This document shows, piece after piece, positions 1-11,300 of a DNA stretch of 64,000 nucleotides (its first letter is position 1; each line of letters opens with the position of its first letter). This DNA comes from Luzula sylvatica. Taxonomy: Eukaryota; Streptophyta; Magnoliopsida; Poales; Juncaceae. The stretch lies in NCBI GenBank assembly GCA_946800325.1, contig OX326961.1, positions 48,013,415 through 48,077,414 of the forward strand, read 5' to 3'. The notes below the pieces were generated by a model. It was not told the DNA's origin. It made no database searches and saw nothing but the letters and a program-made list of their open reading frames with translations. A program made the position numbers and the translations under genes.

Positions 1-365
1 TATAAAAATAGAAGATAAAAAGAGAAATAAAAAATTAATAAATTTGTATATAATTTATCAAGTATACATCAAATATTACTAATATTTTTAGAAATTAATT
101 TTATATAATTGTTAAATTTTTTACATTCGTATTAGCATAACTCCATGTTTATCTAATTTAAATTTAAATTTGTTAATATATTATGTAAAAAAAAATACAA
201 TACAAAATAATATATTTACCCAATTAAATTTTAAGTATTATTATTTTATTTTATTTTTGTGGAAACTCGTAGGCAAGTATTATTATAACCTTAGAAATTA
301 TAACTACCATAATTTGTTGAATATAATACGATTCCTCTTTGGTTACTGTCTCTCTTGGTTCTGAT
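1..365. other. AT-rich non-coding DNA, possible Helitron-body remnant
   Basis: No convincing coding sequence. By eye the stretch at about 100-220 resembles 45860-45990, the AT-rich DNA upstream of a Helitron-type 3' end: both share an 'attagcata' word, a 'tatgtaaaaaa' word and similar order. The resemblance is weak and unaligned, so a Helitron-related remnant is only an inference. Confidence 0.3.
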
Positions 366-380
366 CACCGTATATTTGTT

Positions 381-3300
381 TTTTTTTTTTTGAAGAAGAG
401 CCTAGAGCACGAAACGTGCTCTTGCGGTTCTTAATTTTTATTAAAATTGAAAAAAGCGTTACAAGGACTAAAGAACTGTCCATACTTAAAACAACAATAG
501 TGATTCAATCTACTATCCCTAAGCAAATTCTAGAATGTAGATATTGACACTAGGGCTTTCATAAAACGTGCTATCACTAAGAAATTATGATTTAGCTAGT
601 CTCCACGTGTGAAGCGTGTTTGCGCATTCATCCTTGATTAATCCCGGCATGCGTCCTCTTCTATTGAATATTCGGTTGTCCCGTTCTTTCCATATTGCCC
701 AAACGCATGCCACCCATCGGCGTGTAAGGTCCTGAGATTTCTCCTGTTTTTGCATACTGATAAAGAGATCGATAGTCGTGATGATTCCCGAACGTATCGG
801 AATATCGGATAATTTGTAACATTCAACAGTGAACAAACATTGAACAAAGAGGTGTGATGTGGTCTCGAGCGTTTCGCCACATAACACACATGAGATTCCA
901 TGCGGCCATCCTCGTTTAGCCAGATTCTCTTTGTTGAGGATGCGATTATGACCTGCAAGCCATAGGAACATTTTGATTTTTAGTGGTACCCTTAGTTTAA
1001 ACAATAGGGTTGGCCATTCAACATTTTCTCCAGAGTCACTGATCATTTGGTATATTTTTTTAGTTTCGAAGATTTTAGGTGGGGTACTAGGAGTATGCAG
1101 TAAAGGTGTACAAGTTATATTGTACACAGGAAGTAGGTTTGTTAAATCTTTGATAAAATAGGAGATGAAGTTGCCTCGAAGCCCATTGAGCTCGTTTGTG
1201 GAGTTAATACCATATATTTCTTTAACATATTGAGTCCATACCGAATTATTGTCAAAGTCTATTTTAAATAGCCATTTGATAAGGAGACTTTTATTCTGTA
1301 ATTCGAGGTCTAACATCCCTAGCCCTCCATTACGTAGTGGCAAGCATATTTGTCGCCAATTGCACAAACATTTGCCATTTTGTATTTTGTCCTTACCACC
1401 TCAGAAGAAAGATCTGATAATTTTTATCAGTTCTTTGAGTAGCCATTTTGGCAAGAGAAATACTTGCATGTAATAGCTAGGGAGGGCGTTGAGAACGTGA
1501 GAGATGAGCGTTCTACGACCCCCTAGAGATAGTAGGCTACCATTCCATGCGTTAAGTTTATTTCTGACTTTTTGAATGAGCGGTTGAAAAGCCAATTTAG
1601 TGGGTTTTTTATGTGATAGTGGCAAACCTAGGTATCTAATTGGAAGACAAGTCTTAGCACATCCTAGTATGTATGAGATATTATCGTGTAATTCATCTGG
1701 AATGGATAGTGGTACAAAGTTTGACTTCTCCCAATTGATTTGGAGGCTTGATAAGGAGGAAAATGTTTTAATAGTCTGAGTAATTATTTTGAGATTATCA
1801 GGGGAAGCTTCTACAAATAGCAACGTGTCATCTGCGTATTGTAGAATTTGGGGAGCAAAGATGATTGGAGAGGTAAGTAGAGGTCTAATATTGAGGAGAA
1901 AAACTTGTAATACATTGACAGTGATATTGAACAATAGGGGAGATAATGGATCTTCCTGTCTGAGTCCTCTTTTATGAGGAAAGTATTTTCCATGAATCTC
2001 ATTTGTTAGGACGGAAGAACGAGATGAGTCGAGGATTATATTAACCCATCGAACCCAAGTACTAGGGAAGCCTTTTTGTGTTAAGATACTCAGTAGGAAA
2101 TCCCACGATATGGTGTCAAAAGCTTTTTTGAAATCTAATTTAATCATGACTGCGGGTATTTTTTTTTCGGACATATGATGTGAGTATTTCCTGCGTGATC
2201 ATGTAAGTTTCAAGAATTGATCGTCCTTTGATAAAGGCGGTTTGACAGGAACTGATGAGTAATGGCATAGCCGGTTGGAGTCGTTGTTGGAGTACTTTAG
2301 TGATTAATTTAATGGGCGCTGATATTATACTGATTGGTCTAAAATCTTGCAAAAGGTTCGGTGAGTCTTTCTTAGGTATTAGGGAGATGGTGGATTTATT
2401 AATCTTAGATAAAGAAAGGGAGCCATTTTGAAACCCTTGGAAGATGGCCATGATTTGTGGCTTGATTAGAGCCCAAAAAAGTTGGAGGAATTCTGCCGTA
2501 ATTCCGTCTGGACCACATGCTTTGTCTTTTTTGAGACTGTATACTGCGTTTTTTATTTCTATTTCCTCAATTGGGTACCCTAAATATTGTAATTCCGCCT
2601 GAAAGGACTGCAGATTTGGAATGAGTGTAAACCCCGGGGGTGGTATAGATTGTTGACATCCTATTAGGCTGATATAGTAGTTTGTAAAAGCCGAATTGAT
2701 GCATTTGCTATCTGTGAGAATGGTCTCATTAACTATAATTGAATTAATTGTATTTTGTTTTCTCCGACCAGTGGCAATAGCGTGGAAATATTTCGTATTG
2801 TTGTCACCCTCTTTTAACCATCTACAAGAGGCTCTCTGTTGCCACCTATCCTCTTGCATTGATATTAAGAGAGACGCTTTTTCTTTAAGTTTAATTCGTA
2901 AAGCTAATTCAGCCGCATTGAGATAACGTGTTTCTTCTTGTTGATCTAGTAGCATAATATATGTTTTGCAACGAGATAGGATAGAGTCTGTGTTGACGAA
3001 TTTGTTTTTGGCCCATAGAGATAGGTTATGTTTGACCCTTAACAATCGTGTTAGATAATCTTGAATGGGGTCAGAGATCGTAGCCGTGTTTTGTGTATCC
3101 CAGGCATGTGTAACTACTCCGGTGAATTCTGGATCACGTGCCCAAAATCGCTCAAAACGGAATTTGCGAGTGAAACGTGAGCTATTCTGGATTTTAAGAC
3201 TTAATGGCAGGTGGTCCGAGGTTAAGGCTGTTTGGACCTGTACCGAGAGTGTTAATGGTGGTAGTAACCATTCAGGAGTAACTAGTATACGATCAAGTTT

Positions 3301-4029
3301 TGCAAACGTAGGGTGCTCCCTCTTGTTTGAATAAGTGTATTTGCGATTTTGTGGTGGAATTTCCGTAAGTCCATTATTTTCAATGAATGCAGAGAATTCA
3401 TTCATGTTGGCTATTGTATGTGGTGTACCTGTAGTTTCTTCTTGATTTGTGATCATGTTGAAATCTCCTAGGAGAATTACGGGACATGATCTATTATCGA
3501 GGAAAGATTGCATTTCTCTCATAAATGCAATTTTGAGATTTGTTGTGACAGGCCCATAGACGTTAAGGATTGCAAATTGGAATGAGGATGAGTGTGTTAC
3601 CATTGTTAGAAGGCAGAATGATCCTTCAACCTTGTGTTCTAAAGACCAACGATTAGCCCAAGTAGTCAGGATGCCTCCTTTCGATCCTATGGATGTTTTG
3701 TATTCGACATGTTTGAATTTGTGAGTGCATATTTTGCGAAGATCAAAGAGAGTTGGTTGGGACCATTTCGTTTCCTGCATACACACAAAATCAGCAGAAC
3801 TGGCTCGTACGCAATCCTTAACTAGTTTACACTTATCCGGGTTTCCCAGTCCCCGTACGTTCCATGAGAGAATAGTGAATCTGGGGATTACCATTTAATC
3901 GGAATTCTGAAAGAGAAAGAGAATGGGGTCATAGAACGTTGGGGGTAGATGAAATAGATGAGGTGAGAGGTGGGCCCCACTATAGTGAATAGTGTTATTT
4001 AAAGTGAGAATATGGTGCAGTGTTCTCAG
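381..4029 (-). mobile_element. L1-like LINE retrotransposon, ORF2 copy with TSD
   Basis: A non-LTR retrotransposon lies on the minus strand. Its 3' end is a poly(A) tail, seen as a T run from 381. It is flanked by a 15-bp target-site duplication with one mismatch, CACCGTATATTTGTT at 366-380 and CACTGTATATTTGTT at 4030-4044, which fixes both ends. The insert holds the ORF2 endonuclease, reverse transcriptase and zinc-knuckle regions, but no upstream gag-like ORF1 of plant L1 elements. The copy is therefore 5'-truncated just ahead of ORF2. The single mismatch in the TSD and only two coding lesions suggest a fairly recent insertion. Confidence 0.93.
585..3894 (-). pseudogene. LINE ORF2: endonuclease, reverse transcriptase, zf-RVT (two lesions)
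   Basis: Read from 3894 downward. The first about 230 residues are an APE-type endonuclease (starts ILSWNVRGLGNPDKC; QETKW and GDFN motifs; SDHLPL near its end). Next comes the reverse transcriptase, with an FRPIS block, the catalytic YADD near 1837-1826, and a C-terminal zf-RVT region with CVLCGE and SHLFVQC. The frame breaks twice. A slip in the nine-A run (T run 2159-2167) shifts the frame between the FRPIS block and the DFKKAFDT block. A TGA at 1401-1403 sits where the context RSFF-x-GG suggests Trp. Downstream of the TGA the frame is the same. In LINEs this protein nicks DNA and primes reverse transcription at the target. This copy cannot make it as it stands. Confidence 0.92.
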
Positions 4030-4119
4030 CACTGTATATTTGTTAATATATTATTATTTCTTCTAATGAACAGTTAACAAAGCACTTGAGTTTTTTTATA
4101 AGGTCGGATCAATTTTTAT

Positions 4120-4410
4120 TAAATAAGGGGTATGGTAATTCAACTATGCCCACTTGTTTTCCCATCACATATTTGTATCATCAATTAATAATTAATTATT
4201 GATTAATTAATATGGTCATTAACAAAATGATATTTCATTAACAGTTAATTAATATTGATTAAAAATTATTAATGCACGCGTACTTTAATTCTATATTAGT
4301 TAATTGTTAATGAAATGTCTTTTAATTATTTAGGTGAGTAATTGTTAATGATGATATAAAAAAACATGATGGGAAAATGAGGGGCATTGTGAATGACCTT
4401 ATTAAATAAT
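4120..4410. mobile_element. MITE, family 3 (copy 1)
   Basis: The two ends are inverted copies of about 35 bp: a left end reading TAATTCAACTATGCCC, then TTTTCCCATCACAT, and a right end with ATGATGGGAAAATGAGGGGC. The core is made of ATTAATTAAT words and has no ORF. A second copy with the same ends and core order is at about 35705-36000. Boundaries are approximate because I did not find a clean TSD. Confidence 0.6.
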
Positions 4411-4443
4411 ACGATAGAGGTTATTTGACTGAAAAAATATAGT

Positions 4444-5276
4444 TGGCCTTCAAACTCATCCCAACACCGTTGATGAGATGGCAAAAATAGTTAAATGTAT
4501 TGATTAGACTCTCTAATTAACTCAATTAAATATTAATTGACACGTAAATAAAAAAAATTTTTTGAAGAAGGAGGCGATTGCCTCTCTCGGTTTGTATTAG
4601 AAATAAAATAAGGTTATACATCGGAAAATAAGAACTACAAACTACAATACATAAATGAAATATTGCTAATTAAAGGAGTGTGGTATTCGCTGGAGTTGCA
4701 TATTGCATCCTGCATGCAAGGGAGACCAACTCAACAATTGGTAATCCATCTAGCTACATCATCTTCAATCGTATTCGCCGTGCACGTTGACGAGAGTGCT
4801 TTAAACGAGAAAATTCTTATATTACGTTCTTTCCATATGTTCCAAATTGTTGCGAGCCATATGGTGTTCCATTTGTTTGTTTGCTCCTTGTTTTCCTTTG
4901 CCTTATTTCTAGTCCATAAATCTTCGAGTTTTTCCGGGTAAGTAAGGGGACCTAATTGAAAGGTAGAGGTGACATGGGCCCACACTTGCATAGAGTAGAC
5001 ACATGAAACAAGGAGGTGTTTTGTATCTTTTCGGAATTGGGCACAAAATGCACATCCTTCGCTGTTGGGCCATCCTCTTTTTTCTAGGTTTGTTGCCGTT
5101 AAGATTCTATCGTGTAAGGCTAACCATCCAAAAAATCTAAATTTTTTGGGAGCCTTAATTGACATGTTAATTTAACTAAACGATCAATTAAATCAATAAT
5201 TGAGTCAATTAATAATATTAATCAATTCACTTATCCTTCCCACCTCATCAATAGTGTTATTTTGAGTTTGGGAGCT
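4444..5276. mobile_element. MITE, family 1 (copy 1), split by a LINE fragment
   Basis: Long imperfect inverted ends: the left side (4444-4490) reads GGCCTTCAAACTCATCCCAA followed by TTGATGAGATGGC. The right side (5235-5276) is its approximate reverse complement, with CACCTCATCAA and GAGTTTGGGAGC. Related elements occur at 35049-35209 and 37501-37731. The interior is interrupted by a 5'-truncated LINE at 4546-5154. No transposase is present. Confidence 0.65.
4546..5154 (-). mobile_element. 5'-truncated LINE fragment nested in a MITE
   Basis: The minus strand encodes the C-terminal zf-RVT domain of an L1-like ORF2 (FFGWLALHDRIL, KRGWPNSEGCAFC, NIWKERN), open from about 5154 to the stop at 4731. 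A 3' region and a short A tail follow. It is flanked by a near-perfect duplication, TTAATTGACACGT (4533-4545) and TTAATTGACATGT (5155-5167). Its protein differs clearly from the LINE at 381-4029, so it is another subfamily. It is a dead-on-arrival insertion of about 0.6 kb. Confidence 0.87.
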
Positions 5277-5289
5277 GAATATATAAGTA

Positions 5290-6100
5290 ATATAACCCCT
5301 TATTTGACCGATAGACCTTCTACAATGACCCTCAATTTCTCTCATCAATTCATGATTAGTCATCAATTCGTGATTAATCCACTAATTATCTCTATAAATT
5401 AACGATTAATTCAAATTATTAATTTTTTAATATTTCTAATTAACTATTAATTGAGGAAAACTTTAATTACGTATTAATATTCCTTTGACTAAAAGGTTTT
5501 CAACAAGGCCCACTCCCTTCCACCATTTCACCTCTTGCCAAACAGGTTGCCAAACAGGCTCAGTAATAAAAGTGACATCAATTATATGAAACTTTATTTA
5601 TATGACATAAATAACATCTTATGTTGATGAATTAATTGAAAATTAATAATTTTACAATTGTCGAATAGCAAGAATAACTTTTTTGGTCTCTAAATGTTGG
5701 GTTGTAAGCTTTAAAAATGTTACACGAGATCGTCATGCGCGAGACAGAGAGCTCGGACATATCCATTTTTGTGTTTTTTTTCTTTTCTTTAAATGATCTT
5801 CCCCTGACCTGTTTATTCCATATTTACGCCCCCATAGCTCTCTTGGAATATTTTTTTTACATAAATCAATTCCCATTTATGTCATATTTATCAAAGAATT
5901 ATTGTATTAATTATTGTACATGCAAGGATTTGAAAGAAGTATTCATTGTATGTGTTAAGGTCGTTAATTGTACAGAAGTAATCACCTTGTTTCACGTTCG
6001 TATATGTCCGGTGCACGGCAAGGCAGAAAGACGATCTTTCTCTTCGTTATTTTACCTTAAAATAGCATTATCACCACAACAACGATGCAAATTATTCATT
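5290..6100. other. AT-rich intergenic DNA, possible MITE remnant
   Basis: From 5300 to 5510 there are ATTAATTAAT words and a GACCTTCTACAATGACCC end-like motif recalling MITE family 3. A matching opposite end was not identified. From 5520 to 6100 nothing was recognised; open reading frames here have low-complexity Phe/Leu composition and no family similarity. Confidence 0.4.
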
Positions 6101-6119
6101 CCTACTTTGTTTTTCTTTT

Positions 6120-6810
6120 ACAATGTCCGTCTTCTGTTATCTCGTGCAAAAACAATGATGGTTCGTCTAATTCATGTGTGCGCTCGTTCCACGACACAAA
6201 AACAAAGCCAAAAAATTTCTAAAGAAACTTCCTCAATTAGCTTTGTCCATTTGGCATGCCCGGTCCTTTTCCAATTTCATCGATTATTCCGCTACCTTTC
6301 ACTTGTCTCGTGTGCCACCGACGTTTTATGCTTCTTTTACCATGCGTTTGTTCTACAACGCAAGGGCAAAGACCGAGGTGCCATTGCCGCATGTGTTCCA
6401 ATCGAATTCCTTACAGCTGGCATTCCGGGCATTTCATTGCATTCATCGTTATGTACCGTTACTTTCTACCTCTTTGGTATCTCCGCTCCTTCACTTGCCT
6501 TGTGTGTCGTCACATGTTCTTCCGATATGGTTTTGTTCTACGGCGGAAGGGCAAAAACCGAGAGTTCCTCGACAAATGGATCTCAATACAATTTAGTACA
6601 CTTGGCACGCCAAGTCCTTCCTAATATTGGTTTATAATCTTCGATTTCTCCGCTCCATTCATTCGTTTCGTGCACTATGAACAACGTGACGTGGTACGCC
6701 TAAAGGGCGAACACACAAAATTTACCAACGCGCGCTTCCTAATCCATTTCATACAACTGGCACTCCGTGCCTTCTTTTGTATTGCTTTTAGAAACCGTTG
6801 TTTCCTATTT
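6120..6810. repeat. Four degenerate tandem repeats of about 155-190 bp
   Basis: A block of related units can be followed by recurring words. A GGCATGCCCGGTCC / GGCATTCCGGGCAT / GGCACGCCAAGTCC / GGCACTCCGTGCC word recurs near 6254, 6417, 6603 and 6759. A GGGCAAAGACCGAG / GGGCAAAAACCGAG word recurs near 6365 and 6550. Units differ in length and sequence. The long open frame at 5717-6637 runs through them and looks like a by-product. The block lies just upstream of the promoter-like sequence at 6863. Confidence 0.55.
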
Positions 6811-6862
6811 TCCTTATTCACCCCGCCCGTTCATCTTCATCTCAAACCCTAGTTTCCCCCTT

Positions 6863-7154
6863 TATAAAGCGCCGCTAACCTTCTCTCCTCCCCAAACCCT
6901 CAGATCACCAAATTTGCATAATACAACACTCTACTTCCGAGTTAGTTTCAGCGCACAACCTTATTTTTCCTTAAAAAAACAAAATCTCCCTCTAAGTCGC
7001 TCGAGAACTCCGAATCTATCGAAGCACAAGACCTTACTTTTCCTAAAAAAGTTACCCCTCTACTTCCAAGTTTGCATCGGTGTTAAACTCGACTTCGCCA
7101 AATATGGATCGTATGGACGCCGATCAACCTTCTGCGAAACAACAGAAATACACT
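6863..7154 (+). other. Orphan promoter and first-exon-like segment
   Basis: A TATAAA box (6863-6868) is followed by a pyrimidine-rich leader and an ATG at 7104. This opens 17 codons (starts MDRMDADQPS) that end at a good donor, CACT|GTGAGC, after 7154. I found no exon continuing it in 7155-8340. It may be the 5' remnant of a truncated or duplicated gene. Alternatively, it could splice in phase to the acceptor-like CAG before 8384, adding an alternative N-terminus to the ATX gene, though that acceptor has a poor pyrimidine tract. Confidence 0.3.
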
Positions 7155-8353
7155 GTGAGCTTTTTATTACTTTTTACTATTTTTGATATAATATTTCTCT
7201 CTTGTTCAGATTATCCAATTTCTCTTCGTTAGATTCGATCATAGACCGTGTCATTAATATCTGCAATCTTTTTGTATGATTTTTTTCATTAGTTCTTACT
7301 ATCAAGATATTCCATCTTTTGTTTTAAACATGCAAAATTCCTTCAATATTTCACTATATTATTTTTTCCCTTTTCGATCTACAATAGATTTATCTACAAA
7401 TATTTTATTCATAATTTCTTTCTAAAAAAAAATCTATGATCTAATTGAAAGACAATTGTCATAAGCTCAGTAGTAAAAACACTATTTTTGTTAAAGAAAA
7501 GAAAAACACTATTTTAAAATATAATTTTCTCCTAGAATTTCTTGCAGTATTTCTCTGATTAGTGATTTTGATCATTTTCATTAACTAAATCAAAGAAGAT
7601 TTACTTGCATTAAATTTGGGATTATCAACGAAACCCCCCACTAATATTAAAAAATAAATCTATTCTACCCACCAGCCCAAATTCTTCTTTTTACTAAAAA
7701 ATTAAAAAACTAAGGCCCAAAAGAAAGACAGTAATTTTTATGAAGGCCTATTTATACAAACCAAAACAAAGGCCTATATACTATAAGCCCATCTGATCTC
7801 TGTCGGGTCTCAATCCATACCACTAATACAAAATCCAGATCCTAAACTCCAACTCCAAGTAAATAAACCCGATCCGAACGTCATAACCGCCAGTACCCAC
7901 CAACAAATCATTCTCCAGTAATGGAATATATAATATAAACACGCTCAGTTTAATGTTTTCCGTACACGATTAGATAAACACAGATGTACAGTTAAATTAT
8001 AACTGGAGAAGGTGAGCATCTCAACTCCCCCAAATCGCATGAGAAAGAAAGTAACGCACCCTCTCCTCTTCTTTCTTTCTCTCGCTCCGTCTCGCTCCGT
8101 CTTTTCCGGTCGAAAATATTTTGGAGCGAAATCTACCAAACCGAAATATTTGGAGCCAAATCGCCAAATTAATCTTTCAAATCTTGATTTTCAGATCTAC
8201 GTTATCTCTCTTAAATCTCAAAATATCGTTAATTTCCGTCTTAATTTCGTTCTTCTTTTTACCACGATACCACGACATTTGCGTTTCGTTAGTTTAGGGT
8301 TTCCCACTTCGTTTCGTGGCTAATTGTCGAATTTAACGGTTTATACATGCGGT
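7155..8353 (+). promoter_or_regulatory. Upstream region and leader of the ATX gene
   Basis: About 1.2 kb without a recognised gene. It is AT-rich, with a TATATAATATAAA-like stretch near 7926 and a CT-rich leader at 8060-8110. An ATG at 8039 opens a 94-codon upstream frame that ends at 8323, 30 bases before the chosen ATX start. If the leader is not spliced, this would be an unusually long uORF. Confidence 0.4.
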
Positions 8354-11300
8354 ATGATGTTAAAGCTGGATTTGCGATTACAGATGACGAGTTTGAAGCG
8401 TTGTAAGGCGGAGGAGCCCACCATTTCCACTTCTTCCGGTGCTGACATGGCCGGAGGCAGTGAGCCTGAACAGAAGAGGCTTAAAGAAGCCGAAATAGAC
8501 CAGCCTGAGACTGCCGCAATCGCACACACCGCGACTCGAAGCTCTAGAGGCAGGGCCCGGGTTGCTCCTTCCCGGTTCAAGGACTCAGTTATGCTTGAAC
8601 CTTCCATCAAGGACAAATCTAGTTCCAAAGCCAACCCTGTTGGCGAAGGTGCTGCCACATCAGCACCTACAAGTCTCAAATTCACTATATCCTACTCAAG
8701 GAAGAACAAGAATTCCGATACAAATGCAATGAATTCCTCTCTCAATTTCAATGTGAAGGAAGAACCGGTAATGGTGATCGACCCCTTGCCGGAATCGGAA
8801 AGGAAAGAAGATTTTTATCTCCCTGAGGATTTCGTGGTGGGAGATGTAATTTGGGCGAAAGCGAGTAGGAAGTCGCCAGCTTGGCCAGCCATTGTTATCG
8901 ATCCAATCGAAAGTGCTCCTGACGCGGTTCTCAATTCGTGCGTACCTGGAGCCATTTGTATCATGTATTTGGGATTCTCAGGAAACGGCAAAAATAGGGT
9001 ACGTTAAATATTTTATTTTAAATCTTTTTTGGTTGCATGGTAATGGTAACTGATAATTAATTTCCATGCAAGGAGAAATTAATTACATATAGATTAGTTC
9101 TATGGTTTTGGGGTCACTGGAATATGGGCCCCACATTTGTTGTACTGTAATTATTTCCTTCCTTAAGCAGAGAAATTGTTCATTGCATGATATTATTATG
9201 AACTTGTAGTTAATTTGCTTCCGTTTCATAACAGGATTATGGGTGGGTGAAGGAAGGGTCGATCTTTCCATTTTTGGACTATATAGTCAGGTACTTCAAA
9301 AAGAAAAGAATAAAATAATTTGAAATATTTTTGGATTGAATTTCAAACCTTTTTTTTCGTTTTGTTTGGTTTAGGTTTCAGAGCGAAAAGGTCGGAAAGC
9401 AGAAGAGTAGCTTTTTGAAAGCTGTAGAAGAAGCTTTTGTGGTTCAGAAAATTGGTTTTTGCGAGTCTGAACCGCACAGTACAGATGGGCCCAGTTGCAG
9501 TAATGCTACTACTAATGAACCCTCTTCTACAGGCCAGGCTCAAGAAAACATGGTAAGAAGTTAAGGGGGTTTTATGAAAATAAGAGAAAAAATGGGGTCT
9601 TGATTGAATTTTGGTTCTTCTGTTGTTTAACTTAAAATTTTCTTATTTTAAATTAAGCAGTGTACAAGCTGCGGGAGAAGAATTCCAGTTCCGAAAAAGA
9701 GTAAAAAACACGACCAATCAGAAAAACAAGAAAAACAGTTATGTAAACCCTGTGCCAAGGTTTGTTGCATTCTTACCTTTACGCCCTTTCATTGTAAAAT
9801 AACTATTTTCACAAATGAAGGGATGTAATCGTTAATAATTATTTTCATGTGTAGCTTTTTGAGAGCAAGCAATACTGTGGAGTATGCAAAAAAGTTTGGT
9901 ACGCCACAGACGGTGGAAATTATGTACGAACCATTATATTTTAATTAACATATCGTATAATATGAATTTATCATGTATAATAATAATAATATGAATTTAT
10001 CAGGTGCAATGCGAGGGGTGCAAAATCTGGTGCCACTCGGACTGTATAAAGAACTACACTGTAGAGGTATTTTTTTTTTAATGTTTTACTAAATATTATA
10101 GATTTCATATTTAACTCACTGTTGGATATTTTGTTTTAATTAACTAGGAATTGGCAAACATAAATTATTTTTGTCCTGATTGCAAATCAAAAGGCAAACG
10201 GAAGATCGATACTGTTGCAACCAACTCGATTGCAGTATCTAGGTTAGTATTTTTCTCAAATTAGGTCCGAATTTAATCTGATAAATATATATACTAATAT
10301 TTGCATTATTTTTCTATTTAGGTCTGATAATAAAATAGAGAACTTACCAGACGCGATACCAGTCTTTTGTCAGGACTTTGAGGGTTTATATTTACCCAAG
10401 GAGCACTTGTAAGTTCTTCTTATTTTTCATTTGATTATTTATTATTTTATTAGTTCTAATTTTTTTTTTTTCATTTCTGACAGGATACAATGTAGTTGCA
10501 AATCTTGCAAAGGCAAGAAATTATCTCCAGCTTTATTCGAGAGACACACCGGTTCTAGAAAGAAGAATTGGAAACTCTGCGTCAGAACCAAGGACACCAT
10601 GCAGCTTCTAGTAACCTTGGTACTTTAAAACCATAAAAAATTATTCACAAAATTCATATTTTTATTTATCTGTACATTTCAATTTATTTATTTTCGTTTT
10701 GTTATATAGCTTGGAGAAGTACCGAGAAGTATATCTGCTAGTCACTCAATCACAGTCAGTAGAAAAGAGAAGCTTCTAGAACTACTCGAAGGTATAATAT
10801 ATTTCATTATTTCTTCATACTAATCATAAAATCACAAAATGTAATTATATACGAGTTTACATAGTTTTATTTTGTATTTTTTGTAGAGCCGTATGTGGCA
10901 GTCCAGGCCAAATGGATGACAGAAAGGTGTACTATTTGCCGAGGGCTGTGGGATTGGGAGAAGAATTATATAATTTTTTGCAACAGGTACGTTCTAAAAC
11001 AAAATACTGAATTCTTCGAGGGGCATATATGCAAAAAAGTTGATAATGGTATTTTTATTATCGTAATTTTCAGATGTCAAGTGTCCGTGCACCAAGAGTG
11101 CTACGGAGTAACCGATGTCACTGATTTCTCATCTTGGGTTTGTAAGGCTTGCGAAAACCCTTCTGTTATTAGAGAATGTTGTCTTTGCCCTGTTAAAGGT
11201 ACTATCATCATTTAAAAATATCAAAATATCACGTTTACCCCTGCTAGGGGATTTAATAAATGTATAATGTTGATTTACTTATTTTGTAATGAAATAGGGG

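Noticed and set aside
5717..6637. A 306-codon open frame
   Set aside because: It runs through degenerate tandem repeats, is rich in Phe/Leu/Cys with no domain, and overlapping frames of similar length exist in the other two phases.
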